Origin: Chrysopilus asiliformis
Lineage: Eukaryota; Arthropoda; Insecta; Diptera; Rhagionidae
Reading direction: 5' to 3'
Assembly (NCBI GenBank): GCA_964034945.1
Contig: OZ035963.1
Location: 1,426,001-1,490,000 of the forward strand
DNA: 64,000 nucleotides
Part shown: positions 10,389 to 21,989 of the stretch, in pieces
Position numbering within the stretch: position 1 is the stretch's first letter
Layout: each line of letters starts with the position of its first letter
The notes under the pieces: generated by a model
The model's database searches: none
The model's input: the letters and a program-made list of their open reading frames with translations, nothing else
What the model was told of the DNA's origin: nothing
Position numbers and translations under genes: made by a program

Positions 10389-11488
10389 TCATACTAATAT
10401 ATAAAAAAAATGAGTTGGTGTCTGTCTGTCTGTCTGTTCCTCTTTCACGCAAAAACGGCTGAACCGATTGACTTGAAATTTGGCATGAGTGTACTTCTGC
10501 CTCTATGTTACTCTTTGCGGGGATAGTGAACCGATTGGCCTGAAATTTGGCATGGATGTTCGTCGGGGGTCCAGCCCCAACATAGACATATTAAAAAGTA
10601 TCCCGAGAGGTGGGGGAGTAAGGGGAGGGGGTAAAGTCATCTCGAAACTTATGCTACATTTACACGAATGACAAATTTGTCATTTTTTTCTTGTCATTAT
10701 GTTAATTCCCGTGTAAATGGCATAATTTTTGTAATTTTTTCTGTCAGAAAATGTCAATCTCTCATAAAAGAATGAACTTGTCCATTCTTTTATGCCAGAT
10801 TGTCATTCGTACAAACGCAATATTAGTTATGACAAAAGTTGAATACTAAAGTTGTCATAACTAATATTGCGTTTGCACGAATGACAATCTGGCATAAAAG
10901 AATGGACAAGTTCATTCTTTTATGAGAGATTGACATTTTCTGACAGAAAAAATTACAAAAATTATGCCATTTACACGGGAATTAACATAATGACAAGAAA
11001 AAAATGACAAATTTGTCATTCGTGTAAATGTAGCATTAGTTTTCCCTCTATGTTACACTTTCACGGGGAAACTACTGAACCGATTGGCCTGAAATTTGGC
11101 ATAGATGTTCATCGGGGTCCAGCCCCAACATAGACCCATTAAAAAGTAGTCCGAGAGGTGGGGGAGTAAGGGGAGTGGATAAAGTGATCTCGAAACTTAG
11201 TTTTCGCGCTTTGTTACTCTTTCGCGGGGAAACTACTGAACCGATTGGCCTGAAATTTGGCATAGATGTTCGTCGGGGGTCCAGCCCCAACATAGACCCA
11301 TTAAAAAGTAGTTCAAGAGGTGGGGGAGTAAGGGGAGGGGGTAAAGTAATCTCGAAACTTAGTTTTCCCTCTATGTTACACTTTCACGGGGAAACTACCG
11401 AGCCTATTGGCCTAAAATTTAGCTCCAACACAGACCATAAAAAAAATTTGAAAAAACTTAACCCGGCAACGACGGGTATGCAAGCTAG
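10389..11488 (+). mobile_element. Non-autonomous Helitron, copy 2 (in the Kekkon intron)
   Basis: It starts with A|TCATACTAATATATAAAA and ends GCAAGCTAG|T with the 3' hairpin ACCCG-GCAACGA-CGGGT at 11461-11477. After the 5' GTCT tract come several tandem copies of a module of roughly 160 bp (landmarks: GGGGAAACTACTGAACCG, GGTCCAGCCCCAACATAG, GAGGTGGGGGAGTAAGGG). More modules and an inserted 384-bp palindrome make it the longest copy here, at 1,100 bp. It lies in sense orientation in the intron and has no Rep/helicase coding. Confidence 0.88.
10652..11035. mobile_element. PIF/Harbinger-type MITE pair forming a 384-bp near-perfect palindrome
   Basis: Two 184-bp arms (10652-10835 and 10852-11035) are inverted copies that I can align by eye with only one mismatch (CGTACAAACG against CGTGCAAACG), around a 16-bp spacer. 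A 3-bp target duplication TTA flanks it (10649-10651, 11036-11038). The outer ends read TGCTACATTTACACG. Each arm contains one complete MITE unit (10652-10819 and 10868-11035) comparable to the solo copy at 48347-48524, so the element is a head-to-head dimer. It sits within Helitron copy 2 and interrupts one of its modules. Confidence 0.88.
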
Positions 11489-14369
11489 TACGTAATAAAT
11501 GTGAAACTTTTGTTGAATCTTGTTTCGACAACCGAAAATTTCTAGACTTTTTGGGCGAACAACGGGGCCTAACCAAAATAATGAAATAGTTTCTGTGTAA
11601 AAAATAGTTTTCCGCTCCAAGACCGTAATTATAAAAACAGTGTTATCTTTTTTTAAATGCTTTTTTGCATGGAGAAAATAACTTTATTCAGCATAGCTAA
11701 CATTAAATATGCAACGATTAGATGTCTGAAAGTTTTTTTTTATAGGGAAATTTTCCTTTGTTATCCCGCTATAAAAAATTGTTTTTCAATTTTCAAACAA
11801 ATACAATTTTTCTATCTTATTTCTTTATCGTTGTAAATTGATCAATTTAAATTTCATACATATTTCAACAAATTTTCCACAGGTTTTTTTGTTACGTTCG
11901 TGTCTGCGTCGCTGAGTTGAAATGAAGATGCGTTATTTTCGCAATTGATGTTTGTTGATTGAATAAAATTATGAAGCCGTGAGGTTTTTATTGCTCTTAC
12001 ATGAAATCGTTGCTCATAAAACATCATAAAAAAAATTGAAAATTAACAAAAAAAAAAGCATTGGAAGGAATCCTTGCGGAGCGAATTTCCAAATGATACA
12101 AATTTCAAACGATATCAACTTGTCAGGAACTCTGAAAATTTTATGCACGATTCCGAGGCATTTTGATTGTCTTTTGTACTAAAAAAGATACAAGTAAAGT
12201 TTGAATGAATAAATATTTGGAATGTGAAGAGCGATACAAAACATTTTAAAGTGATTCGAGTGAAGCAAGTAGAAGAAAAGTAGGAAAATATTACCATTAT
12301 TCCGAAAGACGTTATTCGAGGGGGTTGATATTGTATCGTATCGTTGCAAAAATTATGTTATGGGTGGTTCCAAAGTGTAACACAACAGATACAACAGATC
12401 AGATCTCTTCAAATTCCCTTCAAGACTTTGACTTTGGCAAAAGCCAGCCACGGTACAGTCCCATTTTTTGTTGTTGTTGCTCTAATAGCTGTGTTTGAAC
12501 ATTTATATCTAGTTGTTTGATGATGATACGACACATAACGTTAAATTTCAAGATAAATTTGCATCGTTAGAAGACGATGAAAACTTTGTTTATTTGTTGT
12601 CAAATGACGACGTTCTATCATCATATATGACATTTTAAGTTCAAATTTTTCCATCCTTTATTGACTTTTTTTTCAACTGTGAGATAAAATTAAAAAGCTA
12701 AAAAGTCTTGAATTGTATATAATATCAACGAAGAAAATCCTGTCTTTTTCTGACATTTTCAAGTTAAATATAAAGTTCCGCCTGTCTGTAAAGAGGGCAT
12801 TTTTTTCTCATGCCATGGAACGGGTGTGTGTTTTTTTTATCAAATATTTACAAATTAATATTGGGAAAATATAACCCTGGAAAATAGAACATACTGAGTA
12901 ATTGATTAAGGGCTGATATGACTGATAAGATTTTCTTCATTGAATTTTTTTTTCTGTGATCCCTGATTCCACATATCCAAACCAATTCAATTCAAGTCAT
13001 AAATATAACAATCAAAATTCTATGCTTCAGTCTTGTGCAAGCAAGTAATCAACAGAACTGGGCTTGGAACTTGATACTTTTCTAATTAAATAACAAACTT
13101 GTAGATAAGCAAAAGCAAGCACAACAGCAATAACTCATGTTGAGAATTTATATGTCGGCATGCACACTGTTCAATTAATATGAGGGGGGCAAGGAAAATA
13201 CATTCGGTATAACAAAATAGCACAGCAAACAAAATTGAAGAATTGTTGGAAATGTTCAACAAATTACACAGGCTGACAGTCATTTTGGTGCACTCGGTAT
13301 TAGTGCTTTTTTTGTAATTTGGTGTCGCTTATTACGAATAGTGGAGGTAGCTGTAGTTTTCGAGATCTAAGGGTGGTTCATAATTGCTTCTCACATGTTT
13401 ACGTCAAAAGCTAGACCCAAACCACTACCAAATTCGGAATCAGCGATACCAAAAAAAAAACGTTGGTTTTGTCAGCGAGTGTTATTTTGGCCTCCGATAT
13501 AATGTTCGGAATCAAATGTATATTACTCTAGGAAATATACATGAAAAGGCTTCGCTTTAGGCTCATGGTTGAAATTGAAAATCAAAGTGGTCTACTTTAC
13601 TATAACCGTTTCCAGGAAAGTCCACAAAATAGAAATATGTTTAGTGCTTCTAATAAATCAATAAATTACCATCAATTTTTTATAATAATAGGTTTTTCAA
13701 AATCCCTACCAATAAATGTACCTCCCATTTCTGTGAATACCAAAGCCATATTTTTATTTTGCTCCCATTTAGTTTTCTAGGTATTTCCTACACCTATATT
13801 CCTGATAATCGATGCCATTGCCCACTTATCTTACTAAAGCCTTAGATAGCGCAGTAAATGTGATAAAAAAAAATGCTCCATTGCAAAAGTCTGGGGGTTG
13901 CGGGCCAACGAACGGCCATTTCCAAACTAACAACTAATCTAATGGATGACATAAAACCTAACCGAGATATATCGGATAAGGGTGAATGTCTTCCGCTTGT
14001 TCCAAACCTACAAACAAATGTCGACAAATTTATCACATGCGGAACGGAAATGCTTCATTTCGTCGCTTTTGGGGAAGATGGAAGGAATCGTTGGACTGGT
14101 TAGTGGGTGTAGAACACATTTGATTGAATGGAAGTAATTAATTCGTGCCCTACTTCCTACTTTTCGCAGCACCCACCCAACCTTTCACATCATCTCGCTA
14201 CGACCTACTATTCGTGCCCAAGTATTTACTGAGTGTTTTAGCTTTAAGACACCAAATATTCCTTTTTCGTCCCATATCAAAGACCTGTAATTAAGCAATT
14301 TCGCTTGTAATTAAATTTAATAGCAGCTGTTTAACATGAATTTTATTTGTTTCTATTTTTTCTCAACAG
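11489..14369 (+). other. Kekkon intron, 3' part
   Basis: AT-rich intron sequence after the Helitron. It holds several chance frames, including a 76-codon one at 13873-14103 that resembles nothing known. A stretch at about 13390-13440 is shared with 54030-54080. The intron ends with a pyrimidine-rich tract and CTCAACAG at 14369. Confidence 0.6.
13395..13440. repeat. Short dispersed repeat, shared with 54030-54080
   Basis: AAACCACTACCAAATTCGG followed by AATCAGCGA is nearly repeated at about 54047-54075 (AAACCACTACCAGATTCG, AAGTCAGCGA). The two sites are 40 kb apart, so this is probably a relic of an old transposon. No ends could be defined. Confidence 0.4.
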
Positions 14370-15352
14370 GAAGTCACGATGATGAAACGAATTCCGTCGC
14401 TTTGTCGGACACCACACCGCGCTCTCGGCAGACTTTCGTCGATGATGGCTATGGAACGAATCTGCCTCCCGACCTACTATCGTTTCCGGCACGTGTACCG
14501 CAATCACCATCCCTTCAGAGCTCACTGTCGAACATACCGGATAATCGACTATACGGGAAATCGCCACTCTCCAGCCCAGTATATCAGCATGTCGCGAATC
14601 CTTCGGCGGGCTCCAATCTCTACGGAACAGCACCGGCCGCATTCAGAACGCTGCAGCATCCGAAGAACCGTAATCTGACGCTTCCGAATAACCGCAACAA
14701 TTCACCATTTATGCCTGCACCAATCGTTTATCCGCCAGTGGTCATGAAACAAGGCTACATGACGATCCCCAGGAAGCCACGAGTGCCGAGCTGGGCGCCA
14801 TCGGGCAGTACAACTTTGTCCGAATTCCAGCCCTCAACGCCAACTTCCGTGGCGACTACGTCTACGGAAGTCGTGGAACCAGTCTACGACAATCTGGGCC
14901 TTAGGACCACTGCCGGTGGCAATTCCCTACTCAACCTCAACAAAATCGGGCATACCACGCAGCCACCCGTGCGGTACACGATGAAGGATCGGCCGTTGCC
15001 CGCGACGCCAAGCACCCCTCAGCCAGCCAATGGCAACGTGAACAACAACAACGTTACGCTGGCGAGTAGTGGGGGTAATTCATCGAAGATCTACGAACCG
15101 ATCCATGAATTATCGAACCCCACAATGACCTCAGACACGGAGCCGTTGTACGGTACTGCGAAAAGTAGCCAAGGCCTAACAATAGTACCCAGCAGCATCA
15201 CAAGTGTTCTGAATGGTAGTGATAAAATATCGAAAATACCACCTCGACCGCCCCCCAAGCCGAAAAAAAAGATCTCGGTAACATCGAACGGAAATGGCGG
15301 CAGTACAAGTCAACTGTTTGAGGATGAGGGCGAGGATGGTACAGAGGTCTAG
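14370..15352 (+). CDS. Kekkon-family protein, exon 2 of 2 (cytoplasmic tail, residues 557-883)
   Basis: The acceptor CTCAACAG at 14369 joins base 9968 to 14370-14371 and restores a Gly codon, continuing GSHDDETNSV and giving 883 residues in all, close to what I recall for fly Kek1/Kek2 (about 880-890). The exon encodes the cytoplasmic tail: low complexity, rich in Pro, Ser, Thr and Asn, with candidate phosphotyrosine or adaptor sites (EPVYDNLG, KIYEPIHEL, PLYGT), a conserved-looking block GYMTIPRKPRVPSWAP, an SH3-type proline run (KIPPRPPPKPKKK) and a C-terminal GTEV, which fits a class I PDZ ligand (S/T-x-hydrophobic). The PDZ and SH3 roles are motif inference. G+C is clearly above that of the flanks, as expected of coding DNA. 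Several chance frames on both strands overlap it and are shadows. Confidence 0.92.
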
Positions 15353-16170
15353 TGCCTACTAACAACCGACTATTTAGATTTAAGGGCGCGTGCACAATGG
15401 ATGTGACATTTAAAATTTAAATAAATCTTACCTGTGAGATAAATGAATGATTGATAACGTAAAAAAAAAAACATTTGCATTTGTTACAATTCAATGATGG
15501 TAAAGGAGAAACAAGAGTTATGAACAATTATTTTTTAAACTAAAACATAGAGAAATTTATAAATTTTCGAATTTAGTGACTTGAGTGCCAATCGACTGAA
15601 CAAACTACACACATTTTTTTTAAATTTTAGCAAAAAGAATAAAAAATTTAATTATAATAATAAAACGAAGCAAAAAATTAAAGATAAACACAGAAAAGGG
15701 ACTCCAAGTATTTCAGAAAAAAAAAAGTTTTCGAACAGATTCAAATTACAAATAAAATTATGTAATAAAAAAACGAATAATACTATAGACTAGCAAAAAA
15801 AACCTAAAGTAAATTTACTGTTAATATAATGAAAAGAAAAACACATGAAAAATATATTGTGACTAAGATTAATATAAATATTTTTTTTTTATTTAGTAAT
15901 ACGATTTTATTTCTAAGAATAGGTTTTTTTTATCATTATTATTTGTAAAACATTTTTATTAATTATAAAATATTTATTTGGAAAAAAAACGTTTTTTAAA
16001 AAACATAAAAATTTAAGCTTAGTTGATACTTTACCTTCTAAGATTTTTTATTACAAACAAAAGAAAAATAAAATGAAAAACAAAAACGATGATAATGTTA
16101 AAATATGAGAAACAAAACAATTATATATAAAAAGAATCTAAATATAATTTTTATATAAAACAGTTTAAGA
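15353..16170 (+). other. Probable 3' UTR of the Kekkon-type gene
   Basis: After the stop TAG the DNA becomes extremely A+T-rich, with long A runs. AATAAA signals occur at 15420-15425 and 15659-15664, with more near 16067. Which is used cannot be told from sequence. A 70-codon Lys/Asn-rich frame (15581-15793) is only a product of the A-richness. Confidence 0.5.
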
Positions 16171-19100
16171 ATTCATGCGTTTTATTTTTGTGAAAATTTT
16201 CGTGGGGCAGCAATTTCGTAATTATTATTATTTGAAATACACTTAAAAAAAATGAATAACAGTCATTGAACCTTTGATTTTCCAAAGGACTTGGCCATTT
16301 TAAGATTATTGATTCAAGACGGGAAAAATTCCTGGAGCCAAATTCGATGTCATGGAGAAATTGTTCGTTTTAATGTTTTTGGGGACCTGCCAGCCCCAAC
16401 ATGTGATCAATCATCACCAAAAAATGGAACAACCGTCGAATAAGGGGAAAACGGGCAAGAGAGTATTTCGTAAAAGGAGCCATCAGTCCCAGTGAAGTCA
16501 ATAAGGACGCCAGTAACATTGTTTTCCATCGTATCTTTGGCTCGTAATACAAATCATGGTTAGAGGGTAAATATTGCCAGTGAAAGAAATATGAAAATCT
16601 TCCAAACTGTAAACAGGAAGAAGGTTCTGTGTTGCGTTTCACGCACAGCAGCATCCCACTCGTCTACCATGATGTCGGTCGTGGCATACTATTTTTCAAG
16701 ACATTTTCTTGACATCGATCTAGAAATCAGGGTACTTCTAGCAATACTCGAAGGAAAGGAAAATGCAAGCGAAATGAATTAATATTGGTAGAATGAATCC
16801 AAGAATAAAATAACTTAATGGCAACTCTACATTATTTGAGAAACGTAGGCGAATCCAAGAGTGTGATTATCAAGTGTGTCGACGTTCTCCTTGATTCGCC
16901 TGCATTCGCCAAGAATGTCAGGCCAACATAACATATCAGGAAATACAAGGACAAACAACATGGGAGAAAGCAATATATGAAAATCTTTTGACGCATATAC
17001 CCATGTAGTGTATGCCAAAACAAATCAATCTAAACACACGGAATGTAATGGGGGAAAATACAAAAAAAAACTGTTTCAGGTCGATCGTAATCGTAACAAT
17101 TGAAGTAATTTTTCTTGGAGTTATCCTACAATGGAGACTCACTAATATCCATTTCTAAGCCAACGCACAAAGAGTGCAATAAATAAGTGTACAATAAATA
17201 AGAAAAATTTGAGAAAAATGTCCTGTTTGATGACTTCATTTCCCCTAAGGTAATGGAGTTGTCATGAAAATGCACATATCCTGAAAAATTGCATAATCAT
17301 GTGTTAACGTGAAAGCATAGTCACGTCTTAACGATTTTTCTTCCATAATACCAGCGTAACATATCACAAGCCACTTATGACTGATTGTCTAACGACAGCG
17401 ATCAATCATAAAACTTAGTTCACATTCACTTTTGATTCATTTCTATCAAATATAATTTGAATGATGAACGATTATTACATGAGCTGTAAAGAAACACATT
17501 TTCGATGAAAATCGTAAAATATATTTGCTTTTTTAATAAAGATTTTTAATTCAATGGAATTTTATTAATAAAATTCTGTTATTTCAAATTAGGGAATAAT
17601 TTGCCACACAAAACTTTTCACATTTTATTTAATGGTCGCCATATGCAAGAGAACCACAAGAAGATTCGCATAATTTGTAATTTTCATCTGTTATAAATTA
17701 ATTCACTACAAAATGGATAATATTATTATTTCGTACAATGCAGATACATATAAAATGTACACTATGAAATTACGACTATTTCATGCATTACAAAAACGAT
17801 TGCAGTAGAATAGCCAAGTAAATATCTAAATTCTAAACATTTTATCCAACTACATATAAGTATTTGCTTAAAAACGATGACCATATTTTAAGAGACTCGT
17901 ATATATGGACTCGCTTTCACATTTAGCAGTTTCATTTTACACCTCTCGGTCGATAGAAATCTCTCGAATAGAAAATCTCGTAGAAAATCCATTACTTCGG
18001 TCCTGAAAATTTCACAGAAAAGAGCTTTGTACTTTGTTAATTACCAAGTAAAGAATAGAATAGTCATCTATTCAGCTCTAAACTAGGTCAAAAATTATTC
18101 TACGCTAAATGAAAACACAAATTCAGGTGAATCCTAACAAAACCCATTTCCAAGTAAAAATTGCAGCCAATTTGAAAATCTAACATTCACATGTGTGCTA
18201 AATATACACTACAATGCTTTACGAGTATGTTGCGCAATTGTAAATAAAAATTCTCTCTGCAGAGATTTTAACAAAATGCAAGGAAATTTCTATTGGAAAT
18301 TCAATAAAGAAAAATTTTATTCAAAAAATTAAAAGAAAATATGACTTTGATAAAATTATAGCTAAAACAACTTTGTTAAAAATATGATTAAAAAAGTGTA
18401 GTAGTTTAAAAATCCTTTTACGCTTTTAATTTGTTGAAACAAATTACAGCAGTAGGGTAAAAAGTATTGAACCTTTATGGGAGGAATACTTGTTTCTCAG
18501 AACTCGCAAATTTTCCCTCCTATCCACGTCCCTCAGAGAACATGAAGCACAATTTCAGCTCAATAAGTCAAGTTGTTTTAAAATTAGAGCTTTTCAATGT
18601 AAACATCAAAGCCAGGTCAAAAATCACGTCTTTTCTGTGTCAGATCCTTCCGTCGAGTACGTATTAATCTCATATGCCACTATTTTCTAAAACAATTCAT
18701 GACATATTTAATTATGATAATTTTCAGTTTGCGGCATTTCGCATGAAGCTATAATATTTGAAATGATCAAGTCTCATAAATCAATCAAACAATACTTAAA
18801 ATGTTGATGTATGCAGTCTTATATTACAAACATTGGCAAAAATAATACTAGATTTGAATTTACTAGATGTAAATTTTTTTTAAACATCAGCGGACTATTA
18901 TTCATTCTCCATGTGACAAGCGATCTTGTTGCGAACAGTGCGCGGAGAAAATAGGGGTAGAAATTTACATGTTGTGAGCCCGGGTGTTTTCGAAATTTCC
19001 CATTGTGTTCCGTTTTTACGCTTCGTTTTCTTTTTGTTTACGTTTACGATTTTTATGACCCTACTGCGTGACATTTCCTACTGTTTTTTCGTAACTGTTC

Positions 19101-19975
19101 AACCAAAAAAGAAAGAAAATATATTTCATTGCGTTTTCATCCCAATGCCATGATTTTTCCTAAGACGAAGGGTAAAAAACGGCACAACACACCACAGCCA
19201 ACACTGTGATGACAACGAAACAATGTATTGTATGTATACTACTGGCCAAGTTGAAGGATGAGAAAATAATCCAATGATTTTATATTCTAGGATTTTTGTA
19301 CATTCCTTATACAGGTTTCGAATGGCATTTCAAGAGACCAATTCTGAATATACTCGTACACGTAAAGTGTACTCCGCGTGAATAATCGCGAGTGTGTATT
19401 CGTTTTTTATTTTATTTATTTAAATGGCAAAGCCACTTCCACACCACATTTCATTTCTCATTGGGGGGTTGTGTCTTACGAATTTTTCAGTAGGCTCAAG
19501 AGATCAAATAATTGTCCCCAAGATTGTGATAATTCTTATGTAACAGATCCTGTTCTCTGTTTTGGTATATGTACGAGTATTTGGTCACTTTTTTTTTTGG
19601 TCTTTTCTATATTTTTGTTCTTAAGCACGCAAAAGAATGTCTTGTTTCTGATTGAACGGAATGCGTAAATGTGAAATTCTGTGTGTTGTGCTAAAAATAT
19701 AGGACGATAGGGTGAAAAGTTCCAAGTAGAGTGAAAAGTTCAGGAGTAAGAAAACACTAGATTTGTGATTATTCTTTCTGGGCCCCAACTCTATAACCAT
19801 ATGATCCAAAATTTTAACTGAATTGGTGAAGTTGTTTTTAAGTTTAAGAGAAATTATAAATAAATAAATTTAAGGGACACAAAAAAACTAATCTGCCTAC
19901 ATAATTAAAAGTTTGAAAAATTTCTCTCATATTCCAGTGAAGACTTCTTACTTGAAATTTTGCTAAGTCACCTTA
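16171..19975. other. AT-rich intergenic, nothing recognised
   Basis: No gene, terminal inverted repeat or tandem array was recognised. Short frames on both strands (up to 96 codons) look like chance. Several AATAAA and palindromic AT stretches occur but have no visible context. Confidence 0.45.
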
Positions 19976-20338
19976 GTCCGGTATTACACTTGGCTTAAGT
20001 AAGCCGGCAACTTTTGGGTTTAATAAGCCAATGTGCTTACATTTGTGGCTTAAATAAGCCAATCCTGTTTGCATATGCTACACAAGTTTACATGGGTGTG
20101 TCTGGACTCAAACCATTGAAATTGCTGCTGCTCATATACTTCTCAAGATCTTTACCTACTGACGGTCAGAACGGAAATGACTTCTGCTTACTACTTTTCC
20201 CAAACCGGTTCACACGCTTTGCATGTATGCAGAATGTCGATAAGCCATGATTTCGAGTGGCAACTTTTCCCTCCGCAGTCGTTTCTCCCAAAAAAAAGGC
20301 TTAAGTAAGCCCGACAGTTGCCGTGTGTAATACCGCGC
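19976..20338 (+). mobile_element. PIF/Harbinger-type MITE, family H, copy 1
   Basis: Target duplication TTA (19973-19975 and 20339-20341). Ends read GTCCGGTATTACAC (left) and GCGCGGTATTACAC (right, other strand), continuing into GGCAAC on both sides. The subterminal palindrome GGCTTAAGTAAGCC occurs at 19992-20005 and 20298-20311, with the variant GGCTTAAATAAGCC at 20047-20060, perhaps transposase binding sites. Non-coding, 363 bp. A chance frame at 20014-20250 crosses it. The other copies are at 28984 and 43127. Confidence 0.82.
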
Positions 20339-20341
20339 TTA

Positions 20342-20739
20342 ATCTGTGATGAGTTAATTCTGAGAGAGAAATTACTGAAAAAATCGCAAATGTAGCGGTC
20401 CCTGATTCATTAACTCAGTTTATAAGAAAATTTCTTACTACGATTAAAGGTTGATTATGGTAAAAAAAATGTCAATCAATTCTACGTTTGGTGTCGAGTT
20501 TTTCACATCAAGTTCACAATAATGGCTTTCTGATGTACTTACGAAATAAATTATCTGTCATAAAATGTCAAAAAAAGCGTTTAGTTTAAATGACAAATCA
20601 TTTCATTTCAACTTGAAGAATCAATTCAATCATAGAAGTGTGAATAATTGACCAATGATAGTATCGGTTTATTGTGAAACAACAATTACTATGCAAATTG
20701 AAAAAAAAACGTTTTTCTTTATACTTTATTATCCTTACA
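20342..20739. other. AT-rich intergenic, nothing recognised
   Basis: Short AT-rich spacer between the family-H MITE and the Helitron-like fragment. No gene or repeat ends were seen. Confidence 0.4.
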
Positions 20740-20938
20740 GGACCTTCTGCTTTAAATTTTGAAAATCTAACATAGCTAAGAACCTGCTCCTGGCAACGCA
20801 GATCATTTTGCAAAAAAACGCGTAAAAATTGGTCCAGTAGTTTTTGAGTTTTGTAATCTCAAACAAACAGACAGACAAACAGACAGACAAACAGACAGAC
20901 AAACAGACAGACAAACAGACAGACAAACAGACAGACAA

Positions 20939-20981
<43 letters not shown>

Positions 20982-21989
20982 AACAGACAGAGAGACAAAC
21001 AGACAGACAAACAGACAGACAAACAGACAGACAAATAGACAGACAAACAGACAGACAAACAGACAGACAAACAGACAGACAAACAGACAGACAAACAGAC
21101 AGACAAACAGACAGACAAACAGACAGACAAACAGACAGACAAACAGACAGACAAACAGACAGACAAGCAGACAGACAAACAGACAGACAAACAGACAGAC
21201 AAACAGACAGACAAACAGACAGACAAACAGACAGACAAACAGACAGACAAACAGACAGACAAACAGACAGACAAACCGACAGACAAACAGACAGACAAAC
21301 CGACAGACAAACAGACAGACAAACAGACAGACAAACAGACAGACAAACAGACAGACAAACAGACAGACAAACAGACAGAGAAACAGACAGACAAACAGAC
21401 AGACAAACAGACAGACAAACAGACAGACAAACAGACAGACAAACAGACAGACAAACAGACAGACAAACAGACAGACAAACAGACAGACAAACAGACAGAC
21501 AAACAGACAGACAAACAGACAGACAAACAGACAGACAAACAGACAGACAAACAGACAGACAAACAAACAGACAGACAAACAGACAGACAAACAGACAGAC
21601 AAACAGACAGACAAACAGACAGACAAACAGACAGACAAACAGACAGACAAACAGACAGACAAACAGACAGACAAACAGACAGACAAACCGACAGACAAAC
21701 AGACAGACAAACAGACAGACAAACAGACAGACAAACAGACAGACAAACAGACAGAGAAACAGACAGACAAACAGACAGACAAACAGACAGACAAACAGAC
21801 AGACAAACAGACAGACAAACAGACAGACAAACAGACAGACAAACAGACAGACAAACAGACAGACAAACAGACAGACAAACAGACAGACAAACAGACAGAC
21901 AAACAGACAGACAAACAGACAGACAAACAGACAGACAAACAGACAGACAAACAGACAGACAAACAAACATCCATTTTTATATATATAGA
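20740..21989 (-). mobile_element. Helitron-like 5' end with expanded internal tandem array
   Basis: Read on the minus strand, the segment starts A|TCTATATATATAAAAATGGATG, then the GTCT/GTTT array, then CTCAAAAACTACTGGACC. This order (A|TC, TATATATAAAAATG, GTCTGTCTG, then the 'contact' sequence) parallels the 5' ends of the Helitrons at 1800 and 10389 and Helitron 5' ends I know from other arthropods. The 3' end (CTAG plus hairpin) was not found to the left, so the left limit is approximate and the copy is probably truncated. It differs in sequence from the other Helitrons here and represents another subfamily. Confidence 0.6.
20861..21969. repeat. 1.1-kb minisatellite, 12-bp unit CAGACAGACAAA
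   Basis: About 92 tandem units of a 12-bp repeat (two CAGA-type tetramers and one CAAA), not a plain tetranucleotide. Register shifts occur near 20955 (an extra ACAG tetramer) and near 21560 (an extra CAAA tetramer). Rare point variants (CCGAC at about 21276, 21300 and 21687; AGAGAAAC at about 21379 and 21754; GCAG at about 21167) mark sub-blocks. The unit length is a multiple of three and contains no stop, so three frames on the minus strand stay open for 371-411 codons of Cys-Leu-Ser-Val-type repeats. These are not genes. Confidence 0.95.

Noticed and set aside
15581..15793. 70-codon Lys/Asn-rich plus frame after the Kekkon stop
   Set aside because: Result of the A-rich 3' UTR.
20866..21960. 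CRISPR-like regular array
   Set aside because: Units are directly adjacent with no spacers, and the context is eukaryotic; it is a minisatellite.
20735..21974. Three overlapping minus-strand frames of 371-411 codons with Cys-Leu-Ser-Val repeats
   Set aside because: They are produced by the 12-bp tandem array, whose unit is a multiple of three and free of stops. Not proteins.
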